In this document: in pieces, positions 1 through 8,157 of the stretch
Layout of the letters: each line of letters opens with the position of its first letter
Position numbering within the stretch: the first letter of the stretch is position 1
NCBI RefSeq assembly: GCF_003633685.1
Contig: NZ_RBKT01000001.1
Location: forward strand, 7,688,001-7,752,000
Length of the DNA stretch: 64,000 nt
Source: Micromonospora pisi
Lineage (GTDB): Bacteria > Actinomycetota > Actinomycetes > Mycobacteriales > Micromonosporaceae
Reading direction: 5' to 3'
Translations under genes and position numbers: made by a program
The notes under the pieces: model-generated
What the model was told of the DNA's origin: nothing
The model's input: the letters and a program-made list of their open reading frames with translations, nothing else
Database searches by the model: none

Positions 1-1159
1 TGCCGGGGCTGCCGACCGTGTACGGGTTGGGACCGGCGTTGCCGGCGGCGATGACGAACAGCGCCCCGGTCTCTTCGCTGAGCTCGTTGACCGCCACGCT
101 CATCGGGTCGGTGCCGTCGGTGGGGTCGGCCCCGAGGCTCATGTTGACGATCTTGGCGTGCTGGTCGCGGACGGCCCACTCCATGCCGCTGATGATCCAC
201 GAGTCCTGGCCGGCGTTGTCGTCGCCGATGACCTTGCCGACATGCAGCCGTACGCCCGGGGCGACGCCCTTCTCCTTGCCGTCCGAGGCTGCGCCGGTGC
301 CGGCGATGGTGGAGGCGACGTGCGTGCCGTGGCCGAAGACGTCCTTCACCGTCTCGCCGGGCACGAAGGACTCGGTGGCGGCGATCTGGCCGGCGAAGTC
401 GGGGTGGTTGACGTCGATGCCGGTGTCCAGCACGGCGACGTCGATGCCCTGGCCGGTGTTCCCGGACGCCCAGACCTGGGGTGCGCCGACCTGCGCGGTG
501 CTGTCGGCGAGGGTGGCCTCGACCTTGCCGTCCAGCCAGATCTTGGCGATACCGCCGCTGAGTGCGAGCCGCTCGCCGGTGGAGCGGGCGGCCTTCTCCT
601 CACCGCCGGTGATCGAGGACCAGAAGGTCTCAGAGCGGTCGACGTTCAGCGCGGCGCCCTGGATGCTGTCCAGTGAGCGGACGTCGCGGGCGCCCTCGGG
701 TGCCGAGGCGGTACGGGAACGGGCGGCGGCGTCGGTGTAGGTGACGATCAGCGGGAGCTGGTCGCGGTGCGCGTCGTCGTATCCGTCCGCCACCAGCTCC
801 GTGATGTTGAACAGCTGCTTGTCGAGCAGCCCGGCGCTCACGTACGGCAGCACGCCGTGCGGGTAGACGTACGTGTCCCCTCCTGCCCGGGACGAGGTGA
901 ATCCCGTCAGCCGACCGTCGGCGTCCCGCACCTGAGGACTGAGGCTCCCGTCGGCCGTCCTGGTCGCGGTGACCTTCTCACCGGTGATCAGGGTGACGGT
1001 GAGGGTGGTCGCAGGAGCCGGCGGTGCGGCAGACGCGATGGAGGAGAGGGGCGGGGGGTCAGTGGGTCCGGCCGAGGCCAGGGCGGGCGACGGCGCGAGC
1101 ACCGCGAGAGCGGTGAACAGCGCTATCGACCCGCGTCCGTGGAGGCGTGGAGGTAGCAA
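1..1159 (-). CDS. Secreted subtilisin-like serine peptidase (S8), 3' end outside window
   Basis: This is an exported serine protease of family S8. Reading from a TTG at 1159, the first about 30 residues form a signal peptide (basic start, hydrophobic core, Ala-Leu-Ala-Ser-Ala). The TTG is preceded by GAGGAAA at 7 bases. A propeptide-like segment follows. The catalytic Asp lies in VLDTGIDVNHPD (D about residue 245) and the catalytic His in GHGTHVAS (H about 277). Further on are a typical NMSLGA segment and FVIAAGNAG. The catalytic Ser and any C-terminal domains are beyond the left edge. The gene is alone on its strand here, and the upstream 50 bases are AT-richer, as expected of a promoter. 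The family call is secure; the substrate is unknown. Confidence 0.9.
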   Translation of the reverse strand, partial: MLPPRLHGRGSIALFTALAVLAPSPALASAGPTDPPPLSSIASAAPPAPATTLTVTLITGEKVTATRTADGSLSPQVRDADGRLTGFTSSRAGGDTYVYPHGVLPYVSAGLLDKQLFNITELVADGYDDAHRDQLPLIVTYTDAAARSRTASAPEGARDVRSLDSIQGAALNVDRSETFWSSITGGEEKAARSTGERLALSGGIAKIWLDGKVEATLADSTAQVGAPQVWASGNTGQGIDVAVLDTGIDVNHPDFAGQIAATESFVPGETVKDVFGHGTHVASTIAGTGAASDGKEKGVAPGVRLHVGKVIGDDNAGQDSWIISGMEWAVRDQHAKIVNMSLGADPTDGTDPMSVAVNELSEETGALFVIAAGNAGPNPYTVGSPG

Positions 1160-1527
1160 GAGGTTTCCTCAAGTTGATCAACACATGAAACGCACATGTT
1201 AATGTCTCCGCTGTTTGTTTCGGCGGTGGATCTTGGCTGTTTCACGATGGGGTGAGGCGGTGGCGACGTCTGGGCTGGTCGGTCGCGACGACGCCCCAAG
1301 GGCTGGCCTCGGGGCAGAGCCGGAACAGCGAAAGGGTGCGTCTCAGATCAACGGCGCACACCATGCCGTACCTGCGGAGCACCGGAAGCGCCGCGCAGGT
1401 GCCACAGCAGCTGAAACCCGACCATGGCCGGTGCCCGGCAAGCACACCCCTGGCGGGGTGTCTCAGGTACTGGCCCTGGCCCATCGGCGCTCGGGCGCGG
1501 TTGGGTGCACGGTCCCTCCGGCGGCGT
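1160..1527. other. Intergenic region between peptidase and VOC gene
   Basis: About 370 bases without a convincing gene. The first 60 bases are AT-rich and probably carry the peptidase promoter. A perfect 7-bp hairpin (ACACCCC, loop TGGC, GGGGTGT, 1444-1461) lies about 70 bases past the stop of the minus-strand VOC gene and could end its transcript. It has no T-tract. The open frames here look like non-coding shadows. Confidence 0.4.
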
Positions 1528-1968
1528 TCAGCTGAGTTGTTCGGCCAGTCCGACGATGATCCCCTCAGGGCCACGGACGTAGCAGAGCCGGTAGCTGTCC
1601 TCGTACTGCGCCAGCTCGCCGACGAGTTCGGCGCCGTGGGTGCGTAGGCGGGCAACGACGTCCTCGATGTCGTCGACGGCGAACATGACGCGCCGAATCC
1701 CCAGTGTGTTCGCCGGTGCGTCCTTCGGCTCGGCCCTGATCGCCTTCGGCGTGTGGAACATCGCCAGCTCGATTCGGCCGTGGCCGTCAGGGGTCCGCAG
1801 CATGGCCACGTCCTGTCGGACGTCATCGATCCCGATGACACGCTCCACCCAACGTCCCTCGACCGGCCCCTTGCCCTCCAGTTCCAGGCCAAGTTCGACG
1901 AAGAACGAAATAACACGGTCAAGATCGTCGACAACGATGAGGACGTTGTCCATCCGCTGGATCGTCAT
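1528..1968 (-). CDS. VOC (glyoxalase/bleomycin-resistance fold) family protein
   Basis: A 146-residue protein of the vicinal oxygen chelate superfamily. It has the paired beta-alpha-beta-beta-beta pattern: an N-terminal half starting MTIQRMDNVLIVVDDLDR, and a second half with RRVMFAVDDIEDVVARL and a closing GPEGIIVGLAEQL. The usual metal-ligand histidines at the starts of the two halves appear replaced (Asn and Arg), so it may be a binding protein or a divergent enzyme rather than a classical glyoxalase. The start is the ATG at 1968, preceded by AGGAG at a normal distance. The longer upstream reading frame is not family-like. The substrate cannot be told. Confidence 0.82.
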   Translation of the reverse strand: MTIQRMDNVLIVVDDLDRVISFFVELGLELEGKGPVEGRWVERVIGIDDVRQDVAMLRTPDGHGRIELAMFHTPKAIRAEPKDAPANTLGIRRVMFAVDDIEDVVARLRTHGAELVGELAQYEDSYRLCYVRGPEGIIVGLAEQLS

Positions 1969-2316
1969 GCTGGGTCTCCTCCGGTTGTACGGCCACGGTG
2001 CCCGTATCCACCCCTGGGACGGGGCCGTCAGGCCGTTCTCGACATCTTCTTCGGGAACCTCTTGACGTGGCAGTGCCATGACGCGCACCCTGCCGCTTCG
2101 GCCGAAACACCGCAGGTCAGAGCCACTCGGCATCCTATGGCCAACGCTGATGTTGAGCCGGGCCGAGTCGCAGCCACGTCAGGCCGTCCAGGCGCCAGCG
2201 TCAGCCCGTGTGCGCCGCTGCTGTCTCCTGCCACGCCGGTCGGGGGAATCGTCGATCCGGAGACGGGCCGCGCCGGCGCCGCCGATAATCTCGGGAGACA
2301 CGGCGGGAGGCCGGGC
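1969..2316. other. Intergenic region between divergent VOC and LtrA-like genes
   Basis: About 350 bases separating two divergently oriented genes. It presumably holds both promoters. I see no conserved protein pattern in either extended reading frame and no clear palindromic operator. Confidence 0.35.
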
Positions 2317-3498
2317 ATGACCACCGAAGGGAACGCGGCGCTGGTACGCCGGCTGGACGGGTCGACCCGGGCCACGCTGCTGGAGCTGCTCTTCGACGTG
2401 GTCTTCGTGGCCGCCCTCGCGCTGTCATCGAACCTGTTGACCGAAGACCTCACCTGGCCCGGCAGCGGTAAGGTGCTGCTGCTGCTGACAGCCATCTGGT
2501 GGACCTGGTCGGTCACCGCGACCACGACCGAGTTCTACGACCCGCAGCAGCGCCCGATCCAGGCCATCCTGATGATCGCCATGATCGGTTCGGTGGGAAT
2601 GGCGGCAGCGCTGCCGATGATCACCACCGGGCACCTGCTGGTCTTCATGATCTCGTACGTCGGCACGCACCTGAGTCGCTGCATCATCCTGGTCACCGCC
2701 TTGTACTGGCAGGGGCACCAGGCGGCCAGGGAGCGGGCCACCCGGTTTTTGTTCTGGTTCACGGTGTCCGGCGTCTTCTGGGTCACCGGCGCGCTGTCAA
2801 ACACTCCGAACTGGGGTCTCTGGGCCGTCGCCATGACGATCGACCTGGTCGCCGCGGCGGCCCGCTATCCCACGCCCTGGCTGGGCCGGGTGCCGGTCGC
2901 CCAGTACATGCGGACCACCGGTCACCTGGGCGAGCGGTACCAGCAGTTCGTCATCCTGGCCCTCGGCGACATCATCCTGTTGCCCATTCTGCAGGTCAGC
3001 CGGGGCCACCTCGACTTTCTCCGGCTTATCGCCCTGCTCTGCGCGTTCACCACCATGCTGCTGCTCTGGCAGATCTACGCCTTCCGGGCCGGCGAGTTGG
3101 TGCGGGCGGCCGGGTCCAACGCGGGCCGGCCGGCGCGGCTGGCTCCGTACACCCATCTGGTAATGCTGGTCGGCGTCGCCGCCACGGCGGCCTCCTTCGA
3201 CCTGGTCGTCGGCCGGCCGACCGGAACGACACCGGAGCCGTGGCTCCTGCTGATCATCGGCGGCCCGGCGTTGTTCGTCATCGGCCGCTTCCTGTTCACC
3301 CTGCTGGTCTCCGCCGTCGTACCGTCGTGGCGAGTGACCTGGCAGCTCCTGCCGCTGCTGGTGCTGCCGTGGGCCGGCGGCTGGCCGCCGGTGCTGGTCG
3401 CCGTGCTCGTGGCGCTCGGGCTGGCCGGTCACATCCTGGTCCCCGGCGCGGACCGGGAGACCACGCCGGGCCTGCGGATGCGGCGAACCGGCGAATGA
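2317..3498 (+). CDS. Low-temperature-requirement A (LtrA) family membrane protein
   Basis: A 393-residue polytopic inner-membrane protein with about ten hydrophobic segments. The N-terminal block STRATLLELLFDVVFVAAL is the hallmark of the LtrA family (E-L-x-F-D-x-V-F). A second typical stretch, HLGERYQQFVILALGD, follows near the middle, with the conserved ERxxxFxIxxLGE-like motif. The family is named after a Listeria locus needed for growth in the cold, but no biochemical activity is established. The start is the ATG at 2317 with GGGAGG six bases upstream; the frame is open far upstream, but that part is not family-like. The gene stands alone. Confidence 0.85.
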   Translation: MTTEGNAALVRRLDGSTRATLLELLFDVVFVAALALSSNLLTEDLTWPGSGKVLLLLTAIWWTWSVTATTTEFYDPQQRPIQAILMIAMIGSVGMAAALPMITTGHLLVFMISYVGTHLSRCIILVTALYWQGHQAARERATRFLFWFTVSGVFWVTGALSNTPNWGLWAVAMTIDLVAAAARYPTPWLGRVPVAQYMRTTGHLGERYQQFVILALGDIILLPILQVSRGHLDFLRLIALLCAFTTMLLLWQIYAFRAGELVRAAGSNAGRPARLAPYTHLVMLVGVAATAASFDLVVGRPTGTTPEPWLLLIIGGPALFVIGRFLFTLLVSAVVPSWRVTWQLLPLLVLPWAGGWPPVLVAVLVALGLAGHILVPGADRETTPGLRMRRTGE

Positions 3499-3621
3499 CC
3501 CGCAACAGTCAGGCGAGGTGTTGACCGGCCACTCGGCGAGGTAGCGGGCGCAGGCGTCCGTCGACTCCCGCCCGGTCCGGGCCGCGCGGTATCTCGCGAA
3601 CACCGCTTTGACGGAGATGGC

Positions 3622-4185
3622 TTGGCATCCGCACCCGACGACCGACACTATGACGGTGTGCCGATCCTGTTTCTTATCGTCGGGCTCCCGGGTGCTGGCA
3701 AGACACGGCTGGCCCGCGAACTGGCGGCCGAGTATCGAGCCCTGCGTTTGACGCCCGACGAGTGGATGATCCCGCTCTTCGGTGAATCTGAGGGCGACGG
3801 GCGACGAGACGTCTTGGAGGGCCGCTTGCTGTGGCTCGCTCTCGAGGCAGCAACGCTGGGCACCAGCGTCGTCCTTGACTTCGGCTTCTGGAGCCGTGAC
3901 GAACGAACTGCAGTACGGGCGATTGCTAGCGAGCATGGAGTAGCCGCCCGGGTCAATTACCTGCCGATCGACCGCGAGACCCAGATCGCGCGCATCTCGG
4001 AGCGCTTCAACCGCGCTCCGGAGACGACGTTCGCGATGACGGCCGCTGATCTTGACGCGTTCGCGTCAACCTTTGAGGTGCCGACGTTGGATGAGCTGAA
4101 CGACGGGCCTCTGGACGGGCCACCCACCGGCGGATCGTGGCGGGCGTGGGCAGCCACTCGGTGGCCTTCTTTCCCGGCACGCTAG
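3622..4185 (+). CDS. P-loop ATP-binding protein, kinase-like (AAA family)
   Basis: A 187-residue small P-loop NTPase. The Walker A motif VGLPGAGKTRLARELA lies at about residues 19-34. A VVLDFGFWSRDER stretch fits the Walker B/lid region of zeta-toxin or gluconate-kinase-like small-molecule kinases. Members often phosphorylate small molecules, but the substrate is not evident. I take the TTG at 3622 as start because GGAG lies just upstream. A GTG at 3658, directly before the hydrophobic first strand, is the main alternative and would give 175 residues. The next gene follows 46 bases downstream on the same strand. Confidence 0.75.
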   Translation: MASAPDDRHYDGVPILFLIVGLPGAGKTRLARELAAEYRALRLTPDEWMIPLFGESEGDGRRDVLEGRLLWLALEAATLGTSVVLDFGFWSRDERTAVRAIASEHGVAARVNYLPIDRETQIARISERFNRAPETTFAMTAADLDAFASTFEVPTLDELNDGPLDGPPTGGSWRAWAATRWPSFPAR

Positions 4186-4231
4186 GACGGCCGTCGCCGG
4201 GCATCCGGAGATGGGGCACTATCGTTCTGGC

Positions 4232-4723
4232 GTGCACATCCGTTTTGACGTACCAGCCGATCCCGCCTACCCGGGCCGCGTGGCCGCTGCGCTCAGCAGC
4301 GATCGGCTGCGCAAGTACGGTTATATCGGCGCCGTGCTGGCGGCGGTCGGGGCGATCGGTTTCGCCGTCTCGCGGGAGTTCGCGTGGGGCGACCAGATTT
4401 CGCCGCTGTGTACGGCGATGGTCGTCGCTGGCCTGCTGTCGATGCTGTACTCGCCGTGGGTGCGGTTGCGCGCCCGGCGCCGCTCCAGTCGCTACGCGGT
4501 CGAGGGCGCCTACGACATCACCGACGACAACATCATGATGCGCAGCGGCTCGGAGTCCGGTGGCATCGCCTGGGACGGGGTCGCCCAGGTAAAGGACACC
4601 CCTGAGTTCTGGATCGTGTACGTCGGCCGGATGCCGGCGACTGTGATCCCACGCCGCCTGATGTCCGCCGAGGACGTCGAAACGTTGCGTGCCTTCATGG
4701 CCAAACGTGGGCTGCTTCAGTAA
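4232..4723 (+). CDS. YcxB-like small membrane protein
   Basis: A 163-residue protein with two hydrophobic helices close together (YIGAVLAAVGAIGFAV and the MVVAGLLSMLYS region), an Arg-rich cytoplasmic turn, and a soluble C-terminal half (YDITDDNIMMRSGSESGGIAWDGV). That half fits the YcxB/PH-like family: two membrane segments followed by a small beta domain. Function is unknown. The GTG at 4232 is preferred: a TATCGT box sits six bases before it, the pattern of leaderless actinobacterial transcripts. The ATG at 4211 has its GGAG directly adjacent, which is too close. Confidence 0.7.
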   Translation: MHIRFDVPADPAYPGRVAAALSSDRLRKYGYIGAVLAAVGAIGFAVSREFAWGDQISPLCTAMVVAGLLSMLYSPWVRLRARRRSSRYAVEGAYDITDDNIMMRSGSESGGIAWDGVAQVKDTPEFWIVYVGRMPATVIPRRLMSAEDVETLRAFMAKRGLLQ

Positions 4724-4761
4724 TCGGTGTCCGGTGCGGGTGGCGCACAGTCGAGGAGAGC

Positions 4762-4833
4762 GCGGGCGCTGAATGCCAGATTCTCCGCTTGCGCGGAGAT
4801 CCCGAATCGAACGGAATAGAAGGAAGCGCCCGC
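4762..4833. terminator. Nested stem-loop between convergent genes
   Basis: Outer arms GCGGGCGCT (4762-4770) and AGCGCCCGC (4825-4833) are perfect complements. Between them a second perfect hairpin TCTCCGC-TTGC-GCGGAGA (4782-4799) can form. The element sits between two convergent genes, so a bidirectional terminator is the simplest reading. Confidence 0.5.
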
Positions 4834-4853
4834 ATAGCCTCGGCTGTCGCCGC

Positions 4854-7013
4854 TTACTCGGGGATCAGCTCAGTAAGCCTGTCCAGAGTGTATGTCTCCG
4901 ATCCTTCCGGCAGGTTGTCGGGCGCCTCGATGCCGATGAAGGTGACCGGCCCGTCCGGCAACCGGCCGTTCCACGTCGTCACCTCGGCCCGGGTGCGCCA
5001 ACGGTCGACAAGGTAGGACACGGTGAGATATCGCCGCTCCATCAGTGCTCGTACCCGGTCGGCCGTGGTGAACGTGTTCTCCTCCACCCGGTTGAATGAC
5101 GGCGTACCCCGCAGGTACAGGTGCAGCCACACGGCCTGCCAGCCATGCTCGCTCCTGGCGAACACCATCGGCAGTGCGACCCGGCCCTCTCCGCGCAGGT
5201 GCGAACGCGCCCGTACGGTCCGTGCGTCGAATGGGGCGCCGAGCTGGTCCCGTGTTCGGGTCTGGTACCCGAACATCGACTCGGCGACCTCGTCGAACGA
5301 CTCGCCCGCATAGATGTTGACCTGCGGAACCACATAGTGCCCGTGGGCTGTCAGGGGCACGTCGATGAACTCGGTCGCACCGTTCGCCGCGTCGGTAACG
5401 TCGCCGGAATGCACCACGCCGTCGTGCTGGTAGTTCGTCCAGGACACCTGGCCGGCGCTGTGGAACGCGTCGTCGAGCAGCAGCACCGACAGGTCGTAGT
5501 CGGTGCGACGACTGGTCTGACGCCAGTATGTGAAGAAGCGGAGCAGCTCACCGGATACCGATGCCCGCGAGCCCCTCGGGAGGACGGCGAAACCTCCCTC
5601 GGTCGCCTTGCCGGACAGCGGCAGTGCGACGTCGAGCACCTCCGGGTCCACCACCAGCGGTCGTTCCGGCGTCGGCAGCCGGGCGCTGATCTCGGCATCC
5701 AACAGCAGCGACAGCTCAGCCACCAGCCCGGCCGGCAGCGGTGGCCGGTCGTCGGGGCCGACCCACGCGTTACGCGAGCGGCTCGCGTACATCCGGGCGG
5801 ACGCGGGCGTCAGCCGGTTGTCGACATGCTCCCGCAGCGAGAGGAGCACCCGGCCCGACGCCGAGCCGAGCGCACCGGTGACTGCTTCGACCACGGCGGT
5901 TCGTTCCGCCGCCGACGCCAGCCGCAGCAGCCGGTCCGCGGATCGCAGGAGCAGGCCCGGCGCCGCCGACAGCACCGATGCGGCCGGACCGATGGCCCCG
6001 ACCCGGATCGCCGCCTCCGCGCGGCCAGCCAGGTTGCGTACTCGCCGCTCGCCACGTGCGACCGCGAACACCTCCCGTGCGTGCGGCCACTGGTCGTACT
6101 CGTGCGGGTGCAGCCGTTCCCCGAGCCGCTTCCATCGCTCCGCGTAGCGCACGACGTCACCGAGCTTGTCCGGGCTCCCGCCGACGACCCTGTCCAGCGC
6201 GGCGAGCAGCATCCGCCGCTCCGGGCGCCGGAAGGCACGGAATCGCGTGGGTGTCACGAGCGAGGCATCCCCGCCGGAGACCTGGCACGCAAGGCGCAGC
6301 ACGTCGGTCGTGGTGTCCACGCCGACCAGCGGCCGACCGAGGACGAGTCGGATCCCGTTGAGCACGGCACGGTTCTCCCGTACCGGGATCTCGGCCGGCT
6401 GCGCGCCGTCCACGCACGCGACCGCGAGCTCGCTGAGGATCGCGAGGTCCGCCTCGCCGTGTGGCGTCGAGCTACCGGCCAGGGTCAGGTAGAGCCGCGC
6501 TGCCTCCACGTCGGCGGTGTCTCCGAGACGCAGCAGGGTCACCCGGTCACCGGCTGCGGTGATCAGGTCGTCGTGCGCGGCCAACAGCTCGGCGTAGGTG
6601 TGCTGGTAGGCGCCGTAGGCCGGCAGGTCGAGCAGGTTCACCCCGCCCGAGAGGACCACGCCCCGAAGCTGCTCGTCGGTCGCCGCGCCACCGTCGGTGA
6701 ATACGGCCGCCCGTAGCCGGTCCGTCCAGAACTCGATGGTGTCCGGCACCTCGTCCGGGAAGCCGATGAAATAGGCGTTGTGCTGGACATGGTCGCCTAC
6801 CAGCTCACGCACCGCCGAGACGACCGTCGCGGCGAGGTCCGTCGCCGGTGCGGGGGCCAGGGTGCCGATGTGTTCCAGCAGAGCCCGCGACGCCGAGAAC
6901 CCGACTCCGAGCAGCGCCGCGTCCAGTTGCCGGGCCACCGGCGTGCCGTCGCCAGCCGCGCCAGTGCTCGCCGGCACGCGCAGTGTCTTCTGAATGATCA
7001 GCTTCTCGAGCAC
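4854..7013 (-). CDS. Large TerD-like stress-response domain protein
   Basis: A 719-residue protein. The C-terminal part (about residues 440-719) resembles TerD/calcium-binding tellurium-stress proteins: a DYDLSVLLLDDAF strand, an HDGVVHSGD block, and FVDVPL-like and VPQVNIYAGESFDEV strands, as in TerD beta-sandwich repeats. The first about 420 residues are alpha-helical, rich in Leu, Ala and Arg, and not recognised; comparable long proteins with a C-terminal TerD-like part occur in actinomycetes (SCO0854-like). The start is the GTG at 7013, preceded by GGAGGAG. I see no RING cysteines and no transmembrane segment. A role in envelope or phage-type stress is only an inference from the Ter family. 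Confidence 0.72.
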   Translation of the reverse strand: MLEKLIIQKTLRVPASTGAAGDGTPVARQLDAALLGVGFSASRALLEHIGTLAPAPATDLAATVVSAVRELVGDHVQHNAYFIGFPDEVPDTIEFWTDRLRAAVFTDGGAATDEQLRGVVLSGGVNLLDLPAYGAYQHTYAELLAAHDDLITAAGDRVTLLRLGDTADVEAARLYLTLAGSSTPHGEADLAILSELAVACVDGAQPAEIPVRENRAVLNGIRLVLGRPLVGVDTTTDVLRLACQVSGGDASLVTPTRFRAFRRPERRMLLAALDRVVGGSPDKLGDVVRYAERWKRLGERLHPHEYDQWPHAREVFAVARGERRVRNLAGRAEAAIRVGAIGPAASVLSAAPGLLLRSADRLLRLASAAERTAVVEAVTGALGSASGRVLLSLREHVDNRLTPASARMYASRSRNAWVGPDDRPPLPAGLVAELSLLLDAEISARLPTPERPLVVDPEVLDVALPLSGKATEGGFAVLPRGSRASVSGELLRFFTYWRQTSRRTDYDLSVLLLDDAFHSAGQVSWTNYQHDGVVHSGDVTDAANGATEFIDVPLTAHGHYVVPQVNIYAGESFDEVAESMFGYQTRTRDQLGAPFDARTVRARSHLRGEGRVALPMVFARSEHGWQAVWLHLYLRGTPSFNRVEENTFTTADRVRALMERRYLTVSYLVDRWRTRAEVTTWNGRLPDGPVTFIGIEAPDNLPEGSETYTLDRLTELIPE

Positions 7014-7069
7014 GTGCTCCTCCGTTCCGGTCGACTCCGGCAGATGTCGGCCTGCAGCCGCGGCAGAGT

Positions 7070-7196
7070 GGGTCGCCGGGGACTCGAACCCCGAACCTTC
7101 CGATCCAACTAGGAGAAGGAAGCGCTTCCATGACCGCGCAGGCGGGGAGCGGACGCGCTACTCAGTCGGAAGCTCTGCCAGTTGAGCTAGCGACCC
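7070..7196 (-). tRNA. tRNA-Lys(CTT)-like gene with about 55 extra bases in the anticodon loop (probable pseudo-tRNA)
   Basis: On the minus strand every arm of a standard tRNA is present. The acceptor is GGGTCGC/GCGACCC with discriminator A, the D stem GCTC/GAGC, the anticodon stem TCCGA/TCGGA, a five-base variable loop, and the T arm CGGGG-TTCGAGT-CCCCG. No CCA is encoded. Between the anticodon-stem halves lie 62-64 bases instead of 7. The loop starts with C-T as expected for positions 32-33, but no intact anticodon loop follows. The body strongly resembles actinobacterial tRNA-Lys(CTT). The extra DNA contains a 12-bp palindrome GGAAGCGCTTCC. It may be a decayed or interrupted gene; a self-removing insert is not excluded. 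Confidence 0.6.
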
Positions 7197-7556
7197 AGAT
7201 GTCGATCTTCGCACCGGCCGGGTCGACCTGGCTATCGAGTTTCGGAGTCACTGCCGGACACGCCGGGCATGGGAGTGCCGTGTGGCAGCCACCCGGGACA
7301 GGAAAATCACGGCCGGCAACAAGACTCGCATCCGGCGGAAGATCTTCGACAAGACCGGCCTTACGACAAGAAGATGACGAACAAGCTCGCCGCCCGGCCT
7401 CCTAAAATGCAGCCCGACCATGTGTGGGAACGACGGCACAGCGGCGTCAGTGACCTGAAGTCCCTGCACGGTAGAACGGAACGGGATGTCGGCAGGCAAG
7501 TCTGGCCAGATCAAGAACCCGCGCGGTGGCACACGGATCCGAATGGAGGTAGGGGA
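7197..7556. other. Intergenic region upstream of the SUKH gene
   Basis: About 360 bases. It must hold promoters for the tRNA-like sequence (minus) and the SUKH-like gene (plus). Open frames run through it, but their composition and lack of recognisable blocks argue against coding. Confidence 0.3.
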
Positions 7557-8102
7557 TTGAACAGCGAGCTGCGGGAGCTCATCGCGGAGCTGCGTACCGA
7601 CCTGGAGGCGGGCCAGCCAGCGACGCTGGCCTGGGCCCAGATCAACGAGGGCGCCCCGGCCGACAAGATCCCCGCCGATCTGCCGCCGCCGGTCCGGGCG
7701 CTGCTGGAGACCGCCGACGGTCTCCTGGCCGGCGCGTTCGACCTGCCCGCAATGGCGGGGCTGGACGACATCCAGTACTACATCGAGCAGATGCCCGGGT
7801 TCACCGGCGTCGCCGACGAACCCGCCGAGTGGCTGGTCTTCGGCACGCTGAGCGACGAGCCGTTGCTGGTCCGGCGCGACACCGGCGCGGTCTGGTACTT
7901 CCCGGCGGAGACCACCGACGAGTGGTTCGCGCGTGAGCTGTTCCTCGACATCGCGCCGGACCTCGACTCGTTTCTCGCCTACTACGTCTTCGGCGCCGGG
8001 TACGGCGAGATCGGCTTCGACGACGACAAGTGGTGGGGCTTCCTCGACGAGCACGATCTGACCACCCACGGCGAGGAGAACGAGGACCGGGAAACGGCAT
8101 AG
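7557..8102 (+). CDS. SMI1/KNR4 (SUKH)-like domain protein
   Basis: A 181-residue acidic soluble protein. After an N-terminal helix (NSELRELIAELRTDL) it shows the SUKH pattern: LPPPVRALLETADGLLAGAF, a mid-strand EWLVFGTLSDEPLLVRRDTGAVWYF, and DSFLAYYVFGAGYGEIGFDDDKW. SUKH proteins are often immunity proteins against polymorphic or contact-dependent toxins, but many actinobacterial copies stand alone. No toxin gene lies next to this one. The start is the TTG at 7557 with GGAGG at 4-8 bases upstream; the much longer upstream frame has no RBS and reads as non-coding. Confidence 0.68.
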   Translation: MNSELRELIAELRTDLEAGQPATLAWAQINEGAPADKIPADLPPPVRALLETADGLLAGAFDLPAMAGLDDIQYYIEQMPGFTGVADEPAEWLVFGTLSDEPLLVRRDTGAVWYFPAETTDEWFARELFLDIAPDLDSFLAYYVFGAGYGEIGFDDDKWWGFLDEHDLTTHGEENEDRETA

Positions 8103-8117
8103 CCCGCAGACGGCAGA

Positions 8118-8147
8118 ACGCTCGGCCGGGCGGTCCCGGCCGAGCGT
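8118..8147. terminator. Bidirectional intrinsic terminator
   Basis: A perfect 13-bp stem (ACGCTCGGCCGGG with CCCGGCCGAGCGT) around a CGGT loop, exactly between the convergent SUKH-like gene and the secreted-protein gene. Confidence 0.75.
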
Positions 8148-8157
8148 CCCGAACGGA

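Noticed and set aside
1753-2316. In-frame upstream extension of the LtrA-like gene by 188 codons
   Set aside because: It overlaps the divergent VOC gene and has low-complexity composition; the ATG at 2317 has a good RBS and starts the family match.
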